The translations under genes were made by a program, and so were the position numbers. From Thiomonas sp. FB-Cd (GTDB lineage: Bacteria > Pseudomonadota > Gammaproteobacteria > Burkholderiales > Burkholderiaceae_C): DNA of 64,000 nt. This document shows, one piece after another, positions 49,001-57,832 of this stretch (positions are counted from its first letter, which is position 1; each line of letters starts with the position of its first letter). The stretch covers positions 186,001-250,000 of the forward strand of contig NZ_JPOE01000005.1 in NCBI RefSeq assembly GCF_000733775.1, given 5' to 3'. The notes beneath the pieces were generated by a model. The model searched no databases. It was not told the origin of the DNA and saw only the letters and a list, made by a program, of their open reading frames with translations.

Positions 49001-49600
49001 TGCCTTGAATACCTCGAGATTGGGCCAGACAGCAAGAATACCGGCAAGTGTCGCACCGTCCAACGGATAGGTCTCCTTCCGCCACACATCGCGCACGGCC
49101 TGCTCGAACAATTCACTTTCGTCTGCGATGAGTTCGACATCAAACAGGCTTTCGCTGTCAAACGCATGCTCGCGAAGCATGCGCTGGCACCAAGCGTCGA
49201 TCGTGAATACGGCTGCTGTGTCCATTGCATCGGCGGCTGCTTCCAGCTTCCAAGCAGCTTGTATGCGCGCGCCGTCCGAAGCATATTGGGCGAGAAGATC
49301 CCGAAGAAATGTATCGTCGGAATCCGGCTCGCGCTTGCCGCGAAAGCACGCCGCGGCGGCGGCCAGGCGCACGCGGATGCGCTCCGACAACTCCTTGGTT
49401 GCCGCGCGCGTAAAAGTCATGACCAAGATCTGATCCGGTCCGAGCGGTTCGGCAAACGCCTCGCCCGAAGCACCATGCCCGAGCACCAGGCGTACATACA
49501 GCGCTCCGATGGTCCATGTCTTGCCCGTGCCAGCACTGGCCTCAATCAGTCGGCTTCCCCACAGGGGCAAGCGCAAGGGGTCGAGCAGCTCACTTGCCAT
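46043..49600 (-). CDS. recB: exodeoxyribonuclease V beta subunit
   Basis: A 1185-residue UvrD-type 3'-5' helicase fused to a nuclease. Walker A ASAGTGKT (residues 21-28), VVMIDEFQDTSTRQF, LIGDPKQSIYAFRGADI, the RNFRST-like motif AMNFRSTAAVV, VTIHKAKGLEYPVVYLPF and LLYVALTRAR. The C-terminal RecB-type nuclease motif GFADLVFEWEGRWWVLDYKS is intact. Overlaps recC by 11 bases and recD by four, so the three subunits are translationally coupled. Confidence 0.96.
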   Translation of the reverse strand: MASELLDPLRLPLWGSRLIEASAGTGKTWTIGALYVRLVLGHGASGEAFAEPLGPDQILVMTFTRAATKELSERIRVRLAAAAACFRGKREPDSDDTFLRDLLAQYASDGARIQAAWKLEAAADAMDTAAVFTIDAWCQRMLREHAFDSESLFDVELIADESELFEQAVRDVWRKETYPLDGATLAGILAVWPNLEVFKASIRGRAGDAVGCALGAVWARAMAASQDAMAPVKAQWAQRSPLLRRWLLERLPPMGSCFKANMVDATKVSAWFDAIDAWVIGVGEIALDLPNRAWDRLNCEGLRAALKKGEAVAIPHEFEAFRDLATALAAAPDVSVELGRAAAGLVQRRLRELKDAARTYGFEDMQERLDLALAGARGDNLRRRIRKQYPVVMIDEFQDTSTRQFSLFDRVYDIAANDASAAILLIGDPKQSIYAFRGADIQSYIQARHATTGRHYALAMNFRSTAAVVDAVNCLFERAETREGPGAFQFRDARDDPVPFVAVRARGRSEALVTAAGAAPAMHVVYAAELASMTSVRTRFAELCAEHMVRMLNAPDCGFVHGDGTLARLQAADIAVLVRGKIEADAVRRSLSRRGVASVYLSDRDSVLASAEAADLLRWLRAVGQPRDGRLARAAFASPSLELSLAEMAALATDDRAFEERSELLLELQGVWQRQGVLAMLRQSLHRLDLPARWLRSEGGERRLTNMLHLAEILQEASSLVEGEQALVRWMAEAVKGKVGALEEQQVRLESEADLVKIVTIHKAKGLEYPVVYLPFACNFREADDDGPGAVDDVARLQEDLRLLYVALTRARHALWLGVAAVSVRNARSCSLHKSALGYLLGGNQEQAAEAIPALVRDAFGALPATCLEVADVQCGFTRLVPSAPATALREPPMYTGRFERDWSISSFTALVRGLGAWPGERRAALQNLEDEVQELAIQPTRDAPRHEFPRGAFAGKFLHDQLAWLATQGFGLKGNRALRDRLAQRSDRLGWGNRAEQICVWFEELVVTPLPELGASLAQLNSLLPEMEFWFPVAGARAAAIDAICGERLLPGRQRAPLTERALQGLVMGFADLVFEWEGRWWVLDYKSNALGAGDADYTAEAITNAVAAHRYDVQAMLYLSALHRLLRARLGASYDPVRQLGGAMNLFIRGIRGPASGCFVMPANLELLERLEAALSQSDEVSP

Positions 49601-52600
49601 CGGCGTTGCCCTCTTCGTCGCCGGCCAGCCCGGTGTGCTCGAGGATGCCTGCGCGCTCCGCGGCCCATTCGCTTATCGGTGCAAAGAGTAACTCGGCGTA
49701 ATGGGCGAAACGCCCATCAGCACGCAGGGCATCGAAGTCGGGGAAGATACGCGCAAGGCTAGGGTCCTCGCGATCGCAAAATGGCGCCCCATAGCCGCCT
49801 TCGTACGTGCGCTGCGGACCGTGCCCTTCGACTTCGGCGAGCGCCGTGCGCGCAGCCCAGGGCAACGGCTGTTCCATGCCGGCGCGCCAAGTCTCGAGAA
49901 TCTGGCCAAAGCGCTGGTACGCCTGCTCGCGCGCCAGCGAAGGCAGTTCGAGCACGACGTCTCGCCCGACAAGATAGCCGGTGAACGCGACCCCGCAATT
50001 GGTGGCCGCGAGCATTCGCAGCCACGGTTCGATCAATCTCTCGCTAACAACGCATCGGTCGCCTTCGGATCCCTTGCACAGCTCCGAAGCTGTCATACCG
50101 ATCCACACCGGACCACGCGCAGCCCCACGCAGCCCGACGAGCCAGTCATCGAACACGATACCGTCATGCTCGAACCGCAGCGGAACTTTCGGCGACTCCG
50201 TGGCGTAGCGCAACGCAAGCTGGCGCCAACTCTGCAGCATGGGCAGTGCGTCTGTGGCCAACTCCTGCGCGATCAATTCCCCGGCCCCGGCCATGGGCAG
50301 ACGCCCGCTGCCGATGACGCGCTTCATGCGCCGCGCAATGACATGGCGCGGGTCCTGGGTCAAAGTCATGGGCGGGTCTGACAAGATTTCCTGCAGCAAC
50401 GAATGCCGCTGCAGGCCGTCGAGCTTGAACATCTCCTCATCTTCCACCGCTTCGTCGTCAACATCGAAGGACACGTCGAGCCGTGCCCGAAAGAAGGCCT
50501 TCACCGGATTACGCAAAAATGCGGCAAGTTGCGAGACTCCCACCGCCACACCCGTGTCGTCAAACACAGGCATCGTCGCCGGCTCACGCGCTGGGTCGTG
50601 CCGATACGCTGCTCGCCATTCCCTCGCCCACGTATTGAGCGGCCCTCCTTCGAAGTAGCGGCGGCTGAATGGCTGAAGCGGATGCACAGTCGTGATCTGC
50701 TGCAACAGCAACTCACCGGATGGATCCGCCTGGACTCCGGCTTCTGCGGCCCAACCCGCTGCGAGGTAGTCGCGCAGTTGCCCCACCAGCACCGAGGGTG
50801 GAAGGTCGCTGTTGTCGCGCGGACTACGTCCGCTCCAGCTGATTGACAGGGTGCGCCGCGCGGAAAGCAGCGCCTCGAGCATGAGGTAGCGGTCGTCGTC
50901 GCGGCGCGAACGATCTCCTGGACGGTACAGCCCCGGCAACGCCATCAGGTCGAAGTCACTGCGACTGCCGACGCGAGGATAGTCACCGTCATTCATGCCG
51001 AGCAGGCACACGACTTCAAAGGGAACCGATCGCAGCGGCAAGAGGCTGCAGAAAGTGACCCCGCCCGCAAGAAAACGCCCCGACTCGCCAGGCGCTTCGA
51101 GCCCTGCAAGCCAAGCCTCGCGGAACACCGCAAGCGGAATATCGCTGGAGAAACCCGCGCTCTCGCAGGCGTCGAGCCACCCGGACAGCGCGTCTTGCAT
51201 CGCTGCCATCGTCAGGCGCTCGCGCTCGTCGGTGGGTTCCATCCAGTCTCGCAACAGATCGCGCGCTCGCTGAGCCCAGGCTGACGGTGCCACGGGCACC
51301 GCGGCAAGCGACCACCAATGCTCGAGCGCATCAAGGAAGCTCGCAAGTACGCCGACAAGGGTGGCGTCGAGCCCCCCAATCTCGTCGTAGGGTTCGATGT
51401 CCTTGAAACCGTCGGTGCTGCCGCTCGCATAGCCAAGCAGCATGCGACGAATGCCTGCCGTCCACGTATTTTGCTCGCCGCAGGCCCCGAGACCGAGGCT
51501 GCCGCGCTGGCGCGCATCGAGACCCCACCGGACTCCGGCGCCGTGAATCCACTGCGCCATGCGGGGTTTGTCAGCCTCATCCAGGCCAAAGCGTGCTGCA
51601 ATCGCCGGCACGTCGAACAGATCGCGTACCTCGCTACTGGTCATGCGGCGGGCCGACACGTCAAGGATCCATTCAAGCGCCAGCATGAGTGGATTGCTCC
51701 CGCGCTGCGTCAGGTCGGAAATGTCAAATGGGATATAGCGAGCATCGCTTCTGGGGTATTGCCCAAAGACCGCCCGGATTGACGGCGCGAAGACGTCAAT
51801 ATCGGGCACCATAACCACGATGTCACGCGGCCGCAGTGGTGGCGTCGCGCCGAGCATCGTCAGCAACTGATCGTGCAGAATCTCGACCTCACGTTGCGCA
51901 CTATGCGCGATGTTGAACACGATCGAGCGGTCGGCCTCCGGTACTGCAGCATGCGCGCTGGCCTGCGCCCTGGGGTGCTCGTCGAGCGGCAGCAAATCCC
52001 GGATCGCAGCCTGCAGCTGCTCGAGCAGGCTGTGCCCTGGTGTCAGATCGAACAGGTCGGTGCGCGGCAATGCAAAGCGCCGGCGTGAACTCTCGGCATC
52101 ATCGAAGGCATCGAGCTGGCGCATGAAGTCCCGTCCCTGACGGCCCCATGCGGCCAAAAGGGGGTGGGCATGGGCGTGCATGTCCTGCAGCGGGACAGCA
52201 GCCAGGTCGAGCCCGCCACGCATCGCATGACGGCGCGCTGCAGCGTGCAGAAGCTCGCGCCCGTCGATGATGTCGGCCCAGTGGTAGCGGGAGGGATTCG
52301 GAACGGCGATGATGACCTGGGCATGCCTGGACAACTCGGCAAGAACATCGAGGGTCACGCCAGGAACGGTCGCGGCGCCGAACAGGGTGACCCGGCGCGG
52401 CAGGGGCGCAGCGAAACCGCTGCCCGTCTTCAGACGCTCGATCGCTTCGCGGTGCACCACGGGTCGCACCGCAGCTCGCTGCTCGGTATCGAGTTCGGCA
52501 ACCAGAGCGCGCCAAAGCCGGGCCTGCCATAACTCCTGTGCAGGCAGGGGCCGCCTGAGGCCATGGGCATCGACGGTGACCTCAATGCCACGCTCCCAAC

Positions 52601-53069
52601 AATCGAGCCAGTCGGCCCGGTAGATCTGGTACTGATCAAACAGATCAGCCAGATGCTGCGCAAGTTGCAGCAGCCGCTCTGGGCTTTCGTCCCGCAGGTA
52701 GGCCCTGATCGGCTCGAAACCGGGCCCCTCCACAAGATCCGGAAGCAAACGCATCAGGCGCCAGGTCAGGGGACTTTTGTCGAGCGCAGACTGCCCCGGG
52801 AGCCGGTCGCGACCCAGGATCTGCCGATAAAGACGCCACAAAAAGCGCGCCGGCAATTCAATGCTGCTTGCGGCGCAGATCCCGGTGGCCAACGCCTGCG
52901 TGGCCTTGAACCACTCGCCGGCCCCGTTGCTTTGCACCAGGACAACTTCCTCCTCTAACGGTTGCAGCGGCCATTTGGCCAGGCATTGCAGGACGAGGTC
53001 GTGCAGCATTTCAAGGCGGTTGCCATGAAGCACGATCAATCCGGATGGAATTTCGTTGGTCTTATTCAC
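49590..53069 (-). CDS. recC: exodeoxyribonuclease V gamma subunit
   Basis: A RecC protein of about 1159 residues, the inactive-helicase scaffold that recognises Chi. Supported by IVLHGNRLEMLHDLVLQCLAKWPLQPLEEEVVLVQSNGAGEW at the N-terminus, FLWRLYRQILGR, and VCLLGMNDGDYPR in the core. The start is uncertain: the frame is open to 53147, but homology begins near the GTG at 53069, for which no good ribosome-binding site is seen. First gene of the recCBD operon. Confidence 0.93.
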   Translation of the reverse strand: MNKTNEIPSGLIVLHGNRLEMLHDLVLQCLAKWPLQPLEEEVVLVQSNGAGEWFKATQALATGICAASSIELPARFLWRLYRQILGRDRLPGQSALDKSPLTWRLMRLLPDLVEGPGFEPIRAYLRDESPERLLQLAQHLADLFDQYQIYRADWLDCWERGIEVTVDAHGLRRPLPAQELWQARLWRALVAELDTEQRAAVRPVVHREAIERLKTGSGFAAPLPRRVTLFGAATVPGVTLDVLAELSRHAQVIIAVPNPSRYHWADIIDGRELLHAAARRHAMRGGLDLAAVPLQDMHAHAHPLLAAWGRQGRDFMRQLDAFDDAESSRRRFALPRTDLFDLTPGHSLLEQLQAAIRDLLPLDEHPRAQASAHAAVPEADRSIVFNIAHSAQREVEILHDQLLTMLGATPPLRPRDIVVMVPDIDVFAPSIRAVFGQYPRSDARYIPFDISDLTQRGSNPLMLALEWILDVSARRMTSSEVRDLFDVPAIAARFGLDEADKPRMAQWIHGAGVRWGLDARQRGSLGLGACGEQNTWTAGIRRMLLGYASGSTDGFKDIEPYDEIGGLDATLVGVLASFLDALEHWWSLAAVPVAPSAWAQRARDLLRDWMEPTDERERLTMAAMQDALSGWLDACESAGFSSDIPLAVFREAWLAGLEAPGESGRFLAGGVTFCSLLPLRSVPFEVVCLLGMNDGDYPRVGSRSDFDLMALPGLYRPGDRSRRDDDRYLMLEALLSARRTLSISWSGRSPRDNSDLPPSVLVGQLRDYLAAGWAAEAGVQADPSGELLLQQITTVHPLQPFSRRYFEGGPLNTWAREWRAAYRHDPAREPATMPVFDDTGVAVGVSQLAAFLRNPVKAFFRARLDVSFDVDDEAVEDEEMFKLDGLQRHSLLQEILSDPPMTLTQDPRHVIARRMKRVIGSGRLPMAGAGELIAQELATDALPMLQSWRQLALRYATESPKVPLRFEHDGIVFDDWLVGLRGAARGPVWIGMTASELCKGSEGDRCVVSERLIEPWLRMLAATNCGVAFTGYLVGRDVVLELPSLAREQAYQRFGQILETWRAGMEQPLPWAARTALAEVEGHGPQRTYEGGYGAPFCDREDPSLARIFPDFDALRADGRFAHYAELLFAPISEWAAERAGILEHTGLAGDEEGNADGK

Positions 53070-53147
53070 TTGGTGCGAGAAAGTCGTGCGCAGAAGAACG
53101 TGGGCCGGGCCAATCCTAGGGTATCGATGCGGAATGCGCGTGCGCAT

Positions 53148-53763
53148 TTGGCGCGAAGCAGGGACCTACGGGGTGACCGAGCGCCGATTCCTCCCCAAGC
53201 GGCCGTCGCGCAGGGCTCGCGCGCCAAACATCAGCAACCGACCGCAAGTGGCATGGTGCGTCCTTACCGATCAAGGCCCAGTGTCAAAGACTCGCGGCAG
53301 TCATTATGCTGGGCGCGATGTGCCGAGTTGCGAGCGCTGCCTCGCCAAGCCATGCGTGTTTCAGGTGTCTTGTGCTTACAAGACCATGAGACCTTCCCAC
53401 GCAGGCACATCGAGGGCACATCCCGCGCGCGGCCCCCTCCTCCTCGAGCGCGCATGGGCACGGTACGCGCCAGCATGCGGGGTGCAGTGAGGTCATCAAT
53501 CCAGCCAATCAGTGCGCCCAAGCTTGCCGAGCATCGATGTGCGACCAAACCCTGCCGTTTCACAAGGCAGCCCGCTGATCGGGCGCATCGGTATGGCGAC
53601 TTTCCGCGGTCATGTGCGCAATATGCGCATGCACAAGAGAGACACAGGAACTTGGGAGCATGAGCAACGGCACGAATCGAGCTGACGGCTGGCGAAGCCG
53701 CCCTCCCGCGCCGTTCGCCTCACAGGTCGATCGGAGCAACGAGCAGCCGACGCCCGACGGCTT
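53148..53763. other. about 600 bases without a supportable gene
   Basis: This stretch separates recC (transcribed leftwards away from it) from the last gene of the ars operon. Open frames on both strands lack recognisable domains. It should hold the recC promoter. No mobile-element ends or RNA gene were seen. Confidence 0.45.
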
Positions 53764-54183
53764 TCAGCGCACGCGTCGGTTTTGCGCGTCGATCACGACG
53801 TCGCCATCTTCCTTGCGGAAGGGTCCCCGTTGCCGCTGCGGCAGGATGTCGAGCACGGCCTCGGAGGGGCGGCATAACCGCGTGCCATATTCGGTGACGA
53901 CGATTGGCCTCTCGATCAAGATCGGATGGGCGAGCATGGCGTCGAGCAGGGCATCGTCGGACACGGTGGCATCATCCAGCCCAAGCTCATCATAGGGAGT
54001 GCCCTTGCGCCTCAGCAGCTGGCGCGGCGCCATATTCATGGCGCTCAGCAATGCAATCAGGGTGGCCCGATCAGGCGGAGATTTGATGTATTCAATAACG
54101 TCGGGCTCGACGCCAGCGTTGCGAATCAGCGCCAGGACATTTCTGGAGGTGCCGCAGGCGGGGTTGTGATACATGCGAATCAT
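53764..54183 (-). CDS. arsC: arsenate reductase, glutaredoxin-dependent type
   Basis: A 139-residue ArsC of the thioredoxin-fold, glutaredoxin-coupled (E. coli R773) type: catalytic Cys10 in NPACGTSRN, then LLRRKGTPYDELGL and HPILIERPIVV with the conserved Arg. It reduces As(V) to As(III) for efflux. Last gene of arsR-arsI-arsC-arsB-arsC, 31 bp after arsB. The operon also holds an ArsC of the unrelated phosphatase-like type, so the cell has two reductants to draw on. Confidence 0.94.
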   Translation of the reverse strand: MIRMYHNPACGTSRNVLALIRNAGVEPDVIEYIKSPPDRATLIALLSAMNMAPRQLLRRKGTPYDELGLDDATVSDDALLDAMLAHPILIERPIVVTEYGTRLCRPSEAVLDILPQRQRGPFRKEDGDVVIDAQNRRVR

Positions 54184-54214
54184 GACGTGCGAAGGGTTTG
54201 GTGGAATGAAGGCT

Positions 54215-55522
54215 TCACCCCAAGCGCAGGCGCAGCGCCAGAGCTGTGAGGGTCGCGAGCAAGACAGGCGTGGTCAATAGCAGGCCGACACGAAAGTAAT
54301 AACCCCAACTGATGGTCATGCCCTTGCGTGCCAGCACGTGCAGCCACAGCAGCGTAGCCAGACTGCCGATGGGGGTGAATTTCGGCCCCAGGTCGCAGCC
54401 GATGACGTTCGCGTACACCATGGCCTCGCGCACGGGCCCGCTCACGCCCTGAGCTTGATGAATGCCCAAGGCTCCGATCAGCACCGTGGGCATATTGTTC
54501 ATGACCGCTGAAAGCATCGCGCTGATGATGCCTGTTCCCAGCGCCGCTGCCATCACTCCGTGCTGCCCGACCGATTCCAGCGCATGCGCCAGCAGCAACG
54601 TGAGTCCAGCGTTGCGCAAGCCGTAGACCACCAGGTACATCCCCAGGCTGAACAGCACAATCTGCCAAGGCGCTCCCTTCACGATCTTCCACACGTCGAT
54701 ACGCGCACCCCGTCCGCTGCGCCACCAGCGCCCAGCCAGCGCCAGCATCAGGGCTGCAGCGATGCCCGTAACAAAAGACACCGGCACGGCGTAGGCGGCT
54801 GTGGCGAAATAGGCCACGAGCAGTAACCCGAGCACGGGGAAGGCCCAACGGAAGACCAGCGGATCCCTGATCGCGCTGCTTGGCGCATCGAGCAATGCGA
54901 TCTCGTAGTGCCGAGGAATGTCGCGCCTGAAATAGACAGACAAAATCAGCAGGGTTGCCGCAAGCGCCACGGCGTCCACCGGCACCATCACGCTGGCGTA
55001 GCGGTCGAAGGGCAGCTGGAAATACCCGGCGCTGACTATATTGACCAAATTGGAAATCACCAGCGGCAATGAGGTGGTATCAGCGACAAACCCCGTCGCC
55101 ATGACGAAGGCCAGCGCCGCCTTGGGCGAGAAGCCCAGCGCCAACAACATGGCCAACACGATGGGCGTGAGGATCAGCGCTGCGCCATCGTTGGCAAAGA
55201 AGGCCGCAATCACCGCGCCGAGCAGGACGATGAGGGGAAAGAGAAGCCGTCCGCGGCCCCCACCCCAGCGCGCCACGTGCAGTGCGGCCCAGTGGAAAAA
55301 ACCAGCCTCATCGAGCAGCAAGGAAATGATGATGAGTCCAACGAAGGTGAACGTGGCATCCCACACGATGTGCCACACCACCGGAATGTCGTTCCACTGA
55401 ATGACACCTGCAGCCAGTGCCACGGCCGCACCGCCGAGTGCACTCCAGCCGATGCCCAGACCACGGGGTTGCCAGATGACGAATACAAGGGTGGCGATGA
55501 AAATCAGGAGTGCAAGGAGCAT
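54215..55522 (-). CDS. arsB: arsenite efflux permease, ArsB/NhaD superfamily
   Basis: A 435-residue inner-membrane protein with about eleven to twelve helices. Family motifs: [42 protein letters not shown] and [12 protein letters not shown] followed by [22 protein letters not shown], all diagnostic of ArsB. It exports As(III)/Sb(III) using the proton gradient. Between the two arsC genes. Confidence 0.95.
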   Translation of the reverse strand: MLLALLIFIATLVFVIWQPRGLGIGWSALGGAAVALAAGVIQWNDIPVVWHIVWDATFTFVGLIIISLLLDEAGFFHWAALHVARWGGGRGRLLFPLIVLLGAVIAAFFANDGAALILTPIVLAMLLALGFSPKAALAFVMATGFVADTTSLPLVISNLVNIVSAGYFQLPFDRYASVMVPVDAVALAATLLILSVYFRRDIPRHYEIALLDAPSSAIRDPLVFRWAFPVLGLLLVAYFATAAYAVPVSFVTGIAAALMLALAGRWWRSGRGARIDVWKIVKGAPWQIVLFSLGMYLVVYGLRNAGLTLLLAHALESVGQHGVMAAALGTGIISAMLSAVMNNMPTVLIGALGIHQAQGVSGPVREAMVYANVIGCDLGPKFTPIGSLATLLWLHVLARKGMTISWGYYFRVGLLLTTPVLLATLTALALRLRLG

Positions 55523-55665
55523 GCGTTGGGCGTCGGAAGAGATTTTGTCGGCAAGCTGCAGCGATGGGCGAAAGGGAAAAACCAGTCAGGAGCTGGCGAC
55601 CCGTGCCATGGGGGCCGATCGGCTCCGAAGCCACATGAGCCTGAGTGGCGGCGCCACGTCGCGTG

Positions 55666-56202
55666 TCAGATTGAGTCTGTCGCGCTCCGTGCGTCTTCTT
55701 GCTGCTCGACCGGCATCTGGCCAATCTTCGCGATCTCGCGCTTGATGGCCGCCGCGTCCAGCTTGTCGAGCGGCAGCGCGACGAAACTCTGCACCCGGTT
55801 GCGAATTTGACGAAACACCTGAGCGAAGGCTCGCCGCTTGTCCGCATCAGTGCCCTGCGCGGCAGCAGGGTCTTCGAAGCCCCATTGCGCCGTCATCGGA
55901 TGGCCAGGCCAGATTGGACACATCTCCCCAGCAGCCTTGTCGCAAACGGTGAAGACGAAGTCCATGTGCGGCGCGCCCGGCGCGGCAAACTCGTCCCAGC
56001 TCTTGCTGCGCAGCGTTTCGGTGGGATAGCCGATGGCGCGCAGTTGCTCGATTGCGTAGGGGTTCACGGTCCCACCGGGGTGACTACCCGCGCTGAACGC
56101 GCAAAACCGCCCCTTGCCCAGCGTGTTGATGAGCGCTTCGCCCAGGATCGAGCGGGCCGAATTGCCTGTGCACAGCACCAGGACGTTATAGGTCTTATCC
56201 AT
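55666..56202 (-). CDS. arsC: arsenate reductase, low-molecular-weight phosphatase type
   Basis: A 178-residue LMW-phosphatase-fold ArsC: P-loop CTGNSARS with catalytic Cys11, a long C-terminal part with FVFTVCDKAAGEMCPIWPG supplying further redox cysteines, and a C-terminal extension (FRQIRNRVQSFVALPLDKL) common in proteobacterial versions. It reduces As(V) with thioredoxin or glutathione/glutaredoxin. It lies 38 bp downstream of arsI. Confidence 0.93.
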   Translation of the reverse strand: MDKTYNVLVLCTGNSARSILGEALINTLGKGRFCAFSAGSHPGGTVNPYAIEQLRAIGYPTETLRSKSWDEFAAPGAPHMDFVFTVCDKAAGEMCPIWPGHPMTAQWGFEDPAAAQGTDADKRRAFAQVFRQIRNRVQSFVALPLDKLDAAAIKREIAKIGQMPVEQQEDARSATDSI

Positions 56203-56240
56203 GGTTGCCTATCGTCTTGGCCTGGATGCGGTAAACAAAC

Positions 56241-56726
56241 TCAACAGCAACTGCGGCCAGCCTTGCCTGAGGCAGAGACGCTGCAGCAAGCATCTGCCCT
56301 CGTCGTCTTGGCATCGGCAGCAGGCACGCAGCACGCATGCTCGTCCGCACCGTCATTGAACATCGGGATCGTGTCAAGCGTGTGATAGGTTTCCCAGGCA
56401 ATGCCCACCGGGTCGTGGGCCCAGTATTTATCGGAGCGCGCATAGCAGCAGGCGGCGCCTGGCTCCGCAACGTAGTCCGCGTCCATGCTTTCCAAACGCT
56501 TCTGCATCTCATGCAATTCGTCGTCGGACTCCACCTGCACGCCTAAATGGTTGAGCCCGGGCGCGGCGCCGCGTTGCGAGATGGCGAAGTTCACCCGCGG
56601 GTCATCCATCATCCACTTGGCGTAGTCCGGCTTGTGCACCGTGGGGCCAGCGCCGAACAAGCCGGAATAAAAGCGAACGGCATCGTCCAGCGCAGGCACG
56701 CTGATATGCACGTGAAAGCGCTTCAT
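56241..56726 (-). CDS. arsI: ArsI-type C-As lyase (vicinal-oxygen-chelate dioxygenase) with Cys-rich tail
   Basis: A 161-residue vicinal-oxygen-chelate fold protein. It carries the ArsI hallmarks: a vicinal cysteine pair C93-C94 (GAACCYARSDKYW) for binding trivalent organoarsenicals, and candidate iron ligands H5 or H7, H60 and E112. It should cleave the carbon-arsenic bond of methylarsenite and trivalent aromatic arsenicals. The ATG at 56726 is the family start. Odd feature: the last 35 or so residues contain three more Cys-Cys pairs, beyond what the fold needs. It starts six bases before the arsR stop region. Confidence 0.88.
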   Translation of the reverse strand: MKRFHVHISVPALDDAVRFYSGLFGAGPTVHKPDYAKWMMDDPRVNFAISQRGAAPGLNHLGVQVESDDELHEMQKRLESMDADYVAEPGAACCYARSDKYWAHDPVGIAWETYHTLDTIPMFNDGADEHACCVPAADAKTTRADACCSVSASGKAGRSCC

Positions 56727-56731
56727 GATCG

Positions 56732-57085
56732 TCAATCCTCCAATGTGGTTGACACCGCTTGCGCTGCGGCGCACGGCGCCTGGCGCACGGTGTTGCAGGG
56801 GTTGCCACCGCAACAGTTGTCGGTCAGGAATGCCAGCAGGGCGTTCATGGCGCCAAACTGCGCCACATAGATGACGAACCGCCCTGCCTGCCGCGACGAC
56901 ACCAGCGCGGCGTGGTTCAGTTCCTTGAGGTGAAAGGACAGCGAGGAGGGCACGATGCCCGTGGCCTCGCTGATTTGTCCTGCCGCCATTCCGGCGGGCC
57001 CGGCCTGCACCAAGGTGCGAAAGACGCGCAGACGGGATTCATGGGCCAGTGCAGCGAGAGCCGAAAGCGCTTGTTGTGTTTCCAT
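56732..57085 (-). CDS. arsR: ArsR-type arsenical repressor
   Basis: A 117-residue ArsR/SmtB winged-helix repressor: ALAHESRLRVFRTLVQAG, then recognition helix SEATGIVPSSLSFHLKELNHAALV. Metal-binding cysteines are C-terminal (C91, C92, C97, C105 in NCCGGNPC and beyond) rather than in the DNA-binding helix, as in Acidithiobacillus-type ArsR. The ATG at 57085 is used. First gene of the ars operon. Confidence 0.93.
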   Translation of the reverse strand: METQQALSALAALAHESRLRVFRTLVQAGPAGMAAGQISEATGIVPSSLSFHLKELNHAALVSSRQAGRFVIYVAQFGAMNALLAFLTDNCCGGNPCNTVRQAPCAAAQAVSTTLED

Positions 57086-57087
57086 GA

Positions 57088-57103
57088 TTCGATAATACTC
57101 GAA
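57088..57103. promoter_or_regulatory. likely ArsR operator
   Basis: TTCGATAATACTCGAA: inverted TTCGA/TCGAA half sites spaced by six bases, two bases upstream of the arsR start. Symmetry and position suit autorepression by ArsR. Confidence 0.6.
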
Positions 57104-57173
57104 AAATTGAAGGAAGCCTGGCTCAATTTCGAAAGACGCCATGGCTCGTCGTGGCTCAGGGCGCCGGCTTGGC

Positions 57174-57554
57174 TTACCCTTTGAGGCGCCGTGCTCGCAC
57201 AAGCCTTGGCCATAAATACCCATACACGAAGGCGTTGACCAGCACAACGCCAATTCCCAGCCCGATTTGCATCCGGCGGGAGAGACCATCCGGGTAGATC
57301 ATTGCGAAGAGGTAGTGCGCGAGAAAGCCGCCCTGGTAACCAGCGACACCAGTGGCCACGCGCAACCAGTCCTCAAGGAATGTCAGTGGGCAAATCCATC
57401 CATTGATTTCAACAACCGCGCCCCATGCTGCTGCGGCGAGGTGCCAGCCGAGCAACTTTCGGAATCGCATCGCCAACAAACCGCCGCCTACGACGAACAG
57501 GACGAAAGCACCGTGAAACAGCAAAAGCGCGTCGAGGGCGAAGGCAACCATCAT
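57174..57554 (-). CDS. small membrane protein, DUF2784
   Basis: A 126-residue protein with about four helices and the DUF2784 pattern: N-terminal LLLFHGAFVLFVVGGGLLAMRF, then GWHLAAAAWGAVVEINGWICPLTFLEDWLR, and GYQGGFLAHYLFAMIYPDGL. Function unknown. It lies 88 bp upstream of arsR on the same strand; a link to arsenic is not shown by the sequence. Confidence 0.85.
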   Translation of the reverse strand: MMVAFALDALLLFHGAFVLFVVGGGLLAMRFRKLLGWHLAAAAWGAVVEINGWICPLTFLEDWLRVATGVAGYQGGFLAHYLFAMIYPDGLSRRMQIGLGIGVVLVNAFVYGYLWPRLVRARRLKG

Positions 57555-57602
57555 GGCAAGTACGCATTGCGTGCCGCTAGAGCAGAACCAAGGAGATTCG
57601 AC

Positions 57603-57629
57603 ATGAGCCTAATCGCTCGCCCGAAATAA
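57603..57629 (+). other. eight-codon open frame with a good ribosome-binding site
   Basis: AAGGAG seven bases before ATG encodes MSLIARPK then a stop. It may be a leader peptide or the remnant of a lost gene start; nothing downstream on this strand is coding. Very weak support. Confidence 0.15.
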
Positions 57630-57768
57630 TCAAATGGATTGTCGCGATAGGTCCCGACTCAGTCCGGTCCGAGCGCCACGCGGCCCATCAGCCGTAGCCG
57701 ACTGAGCATGTCCAAACGACCACTGTCGCATCTGCTTTCGTGTGGTTCGAAGGCACCATCAGGCCCTG

Positions 57769-57788
57769 CCCCGGGCCGATCCCCGGGG
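57769..57788. terminator. GC-rich hairpin after the DSD1-like gene
   Basis: Arms CCCCGGG and CCCGGGG around a six-base loop, 45 bp beyond the stop of the minus-strand PLP enzyme gene. No U tract is visible, so function as a terminator is uncertain. Confidence 0.3.
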
Positions 57789-57832
57789 CCGATTGATCTC
57801 CGCGCCAACTGCGGACGATTGCAGCCACGCGA

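Noticed and set aside
47456..49762. Long open frame on the plus strand (768 codons)
   Set aside because: Antisense to recB/recC; composition is that of a shadow frame and no domain is visible.
53148..53663. Overlapping open frames between recC and arsC
   Set aside because: Arg/Ala/Pro-rich, no ribosome-binding site or recognisable domain; treated as noncoding.
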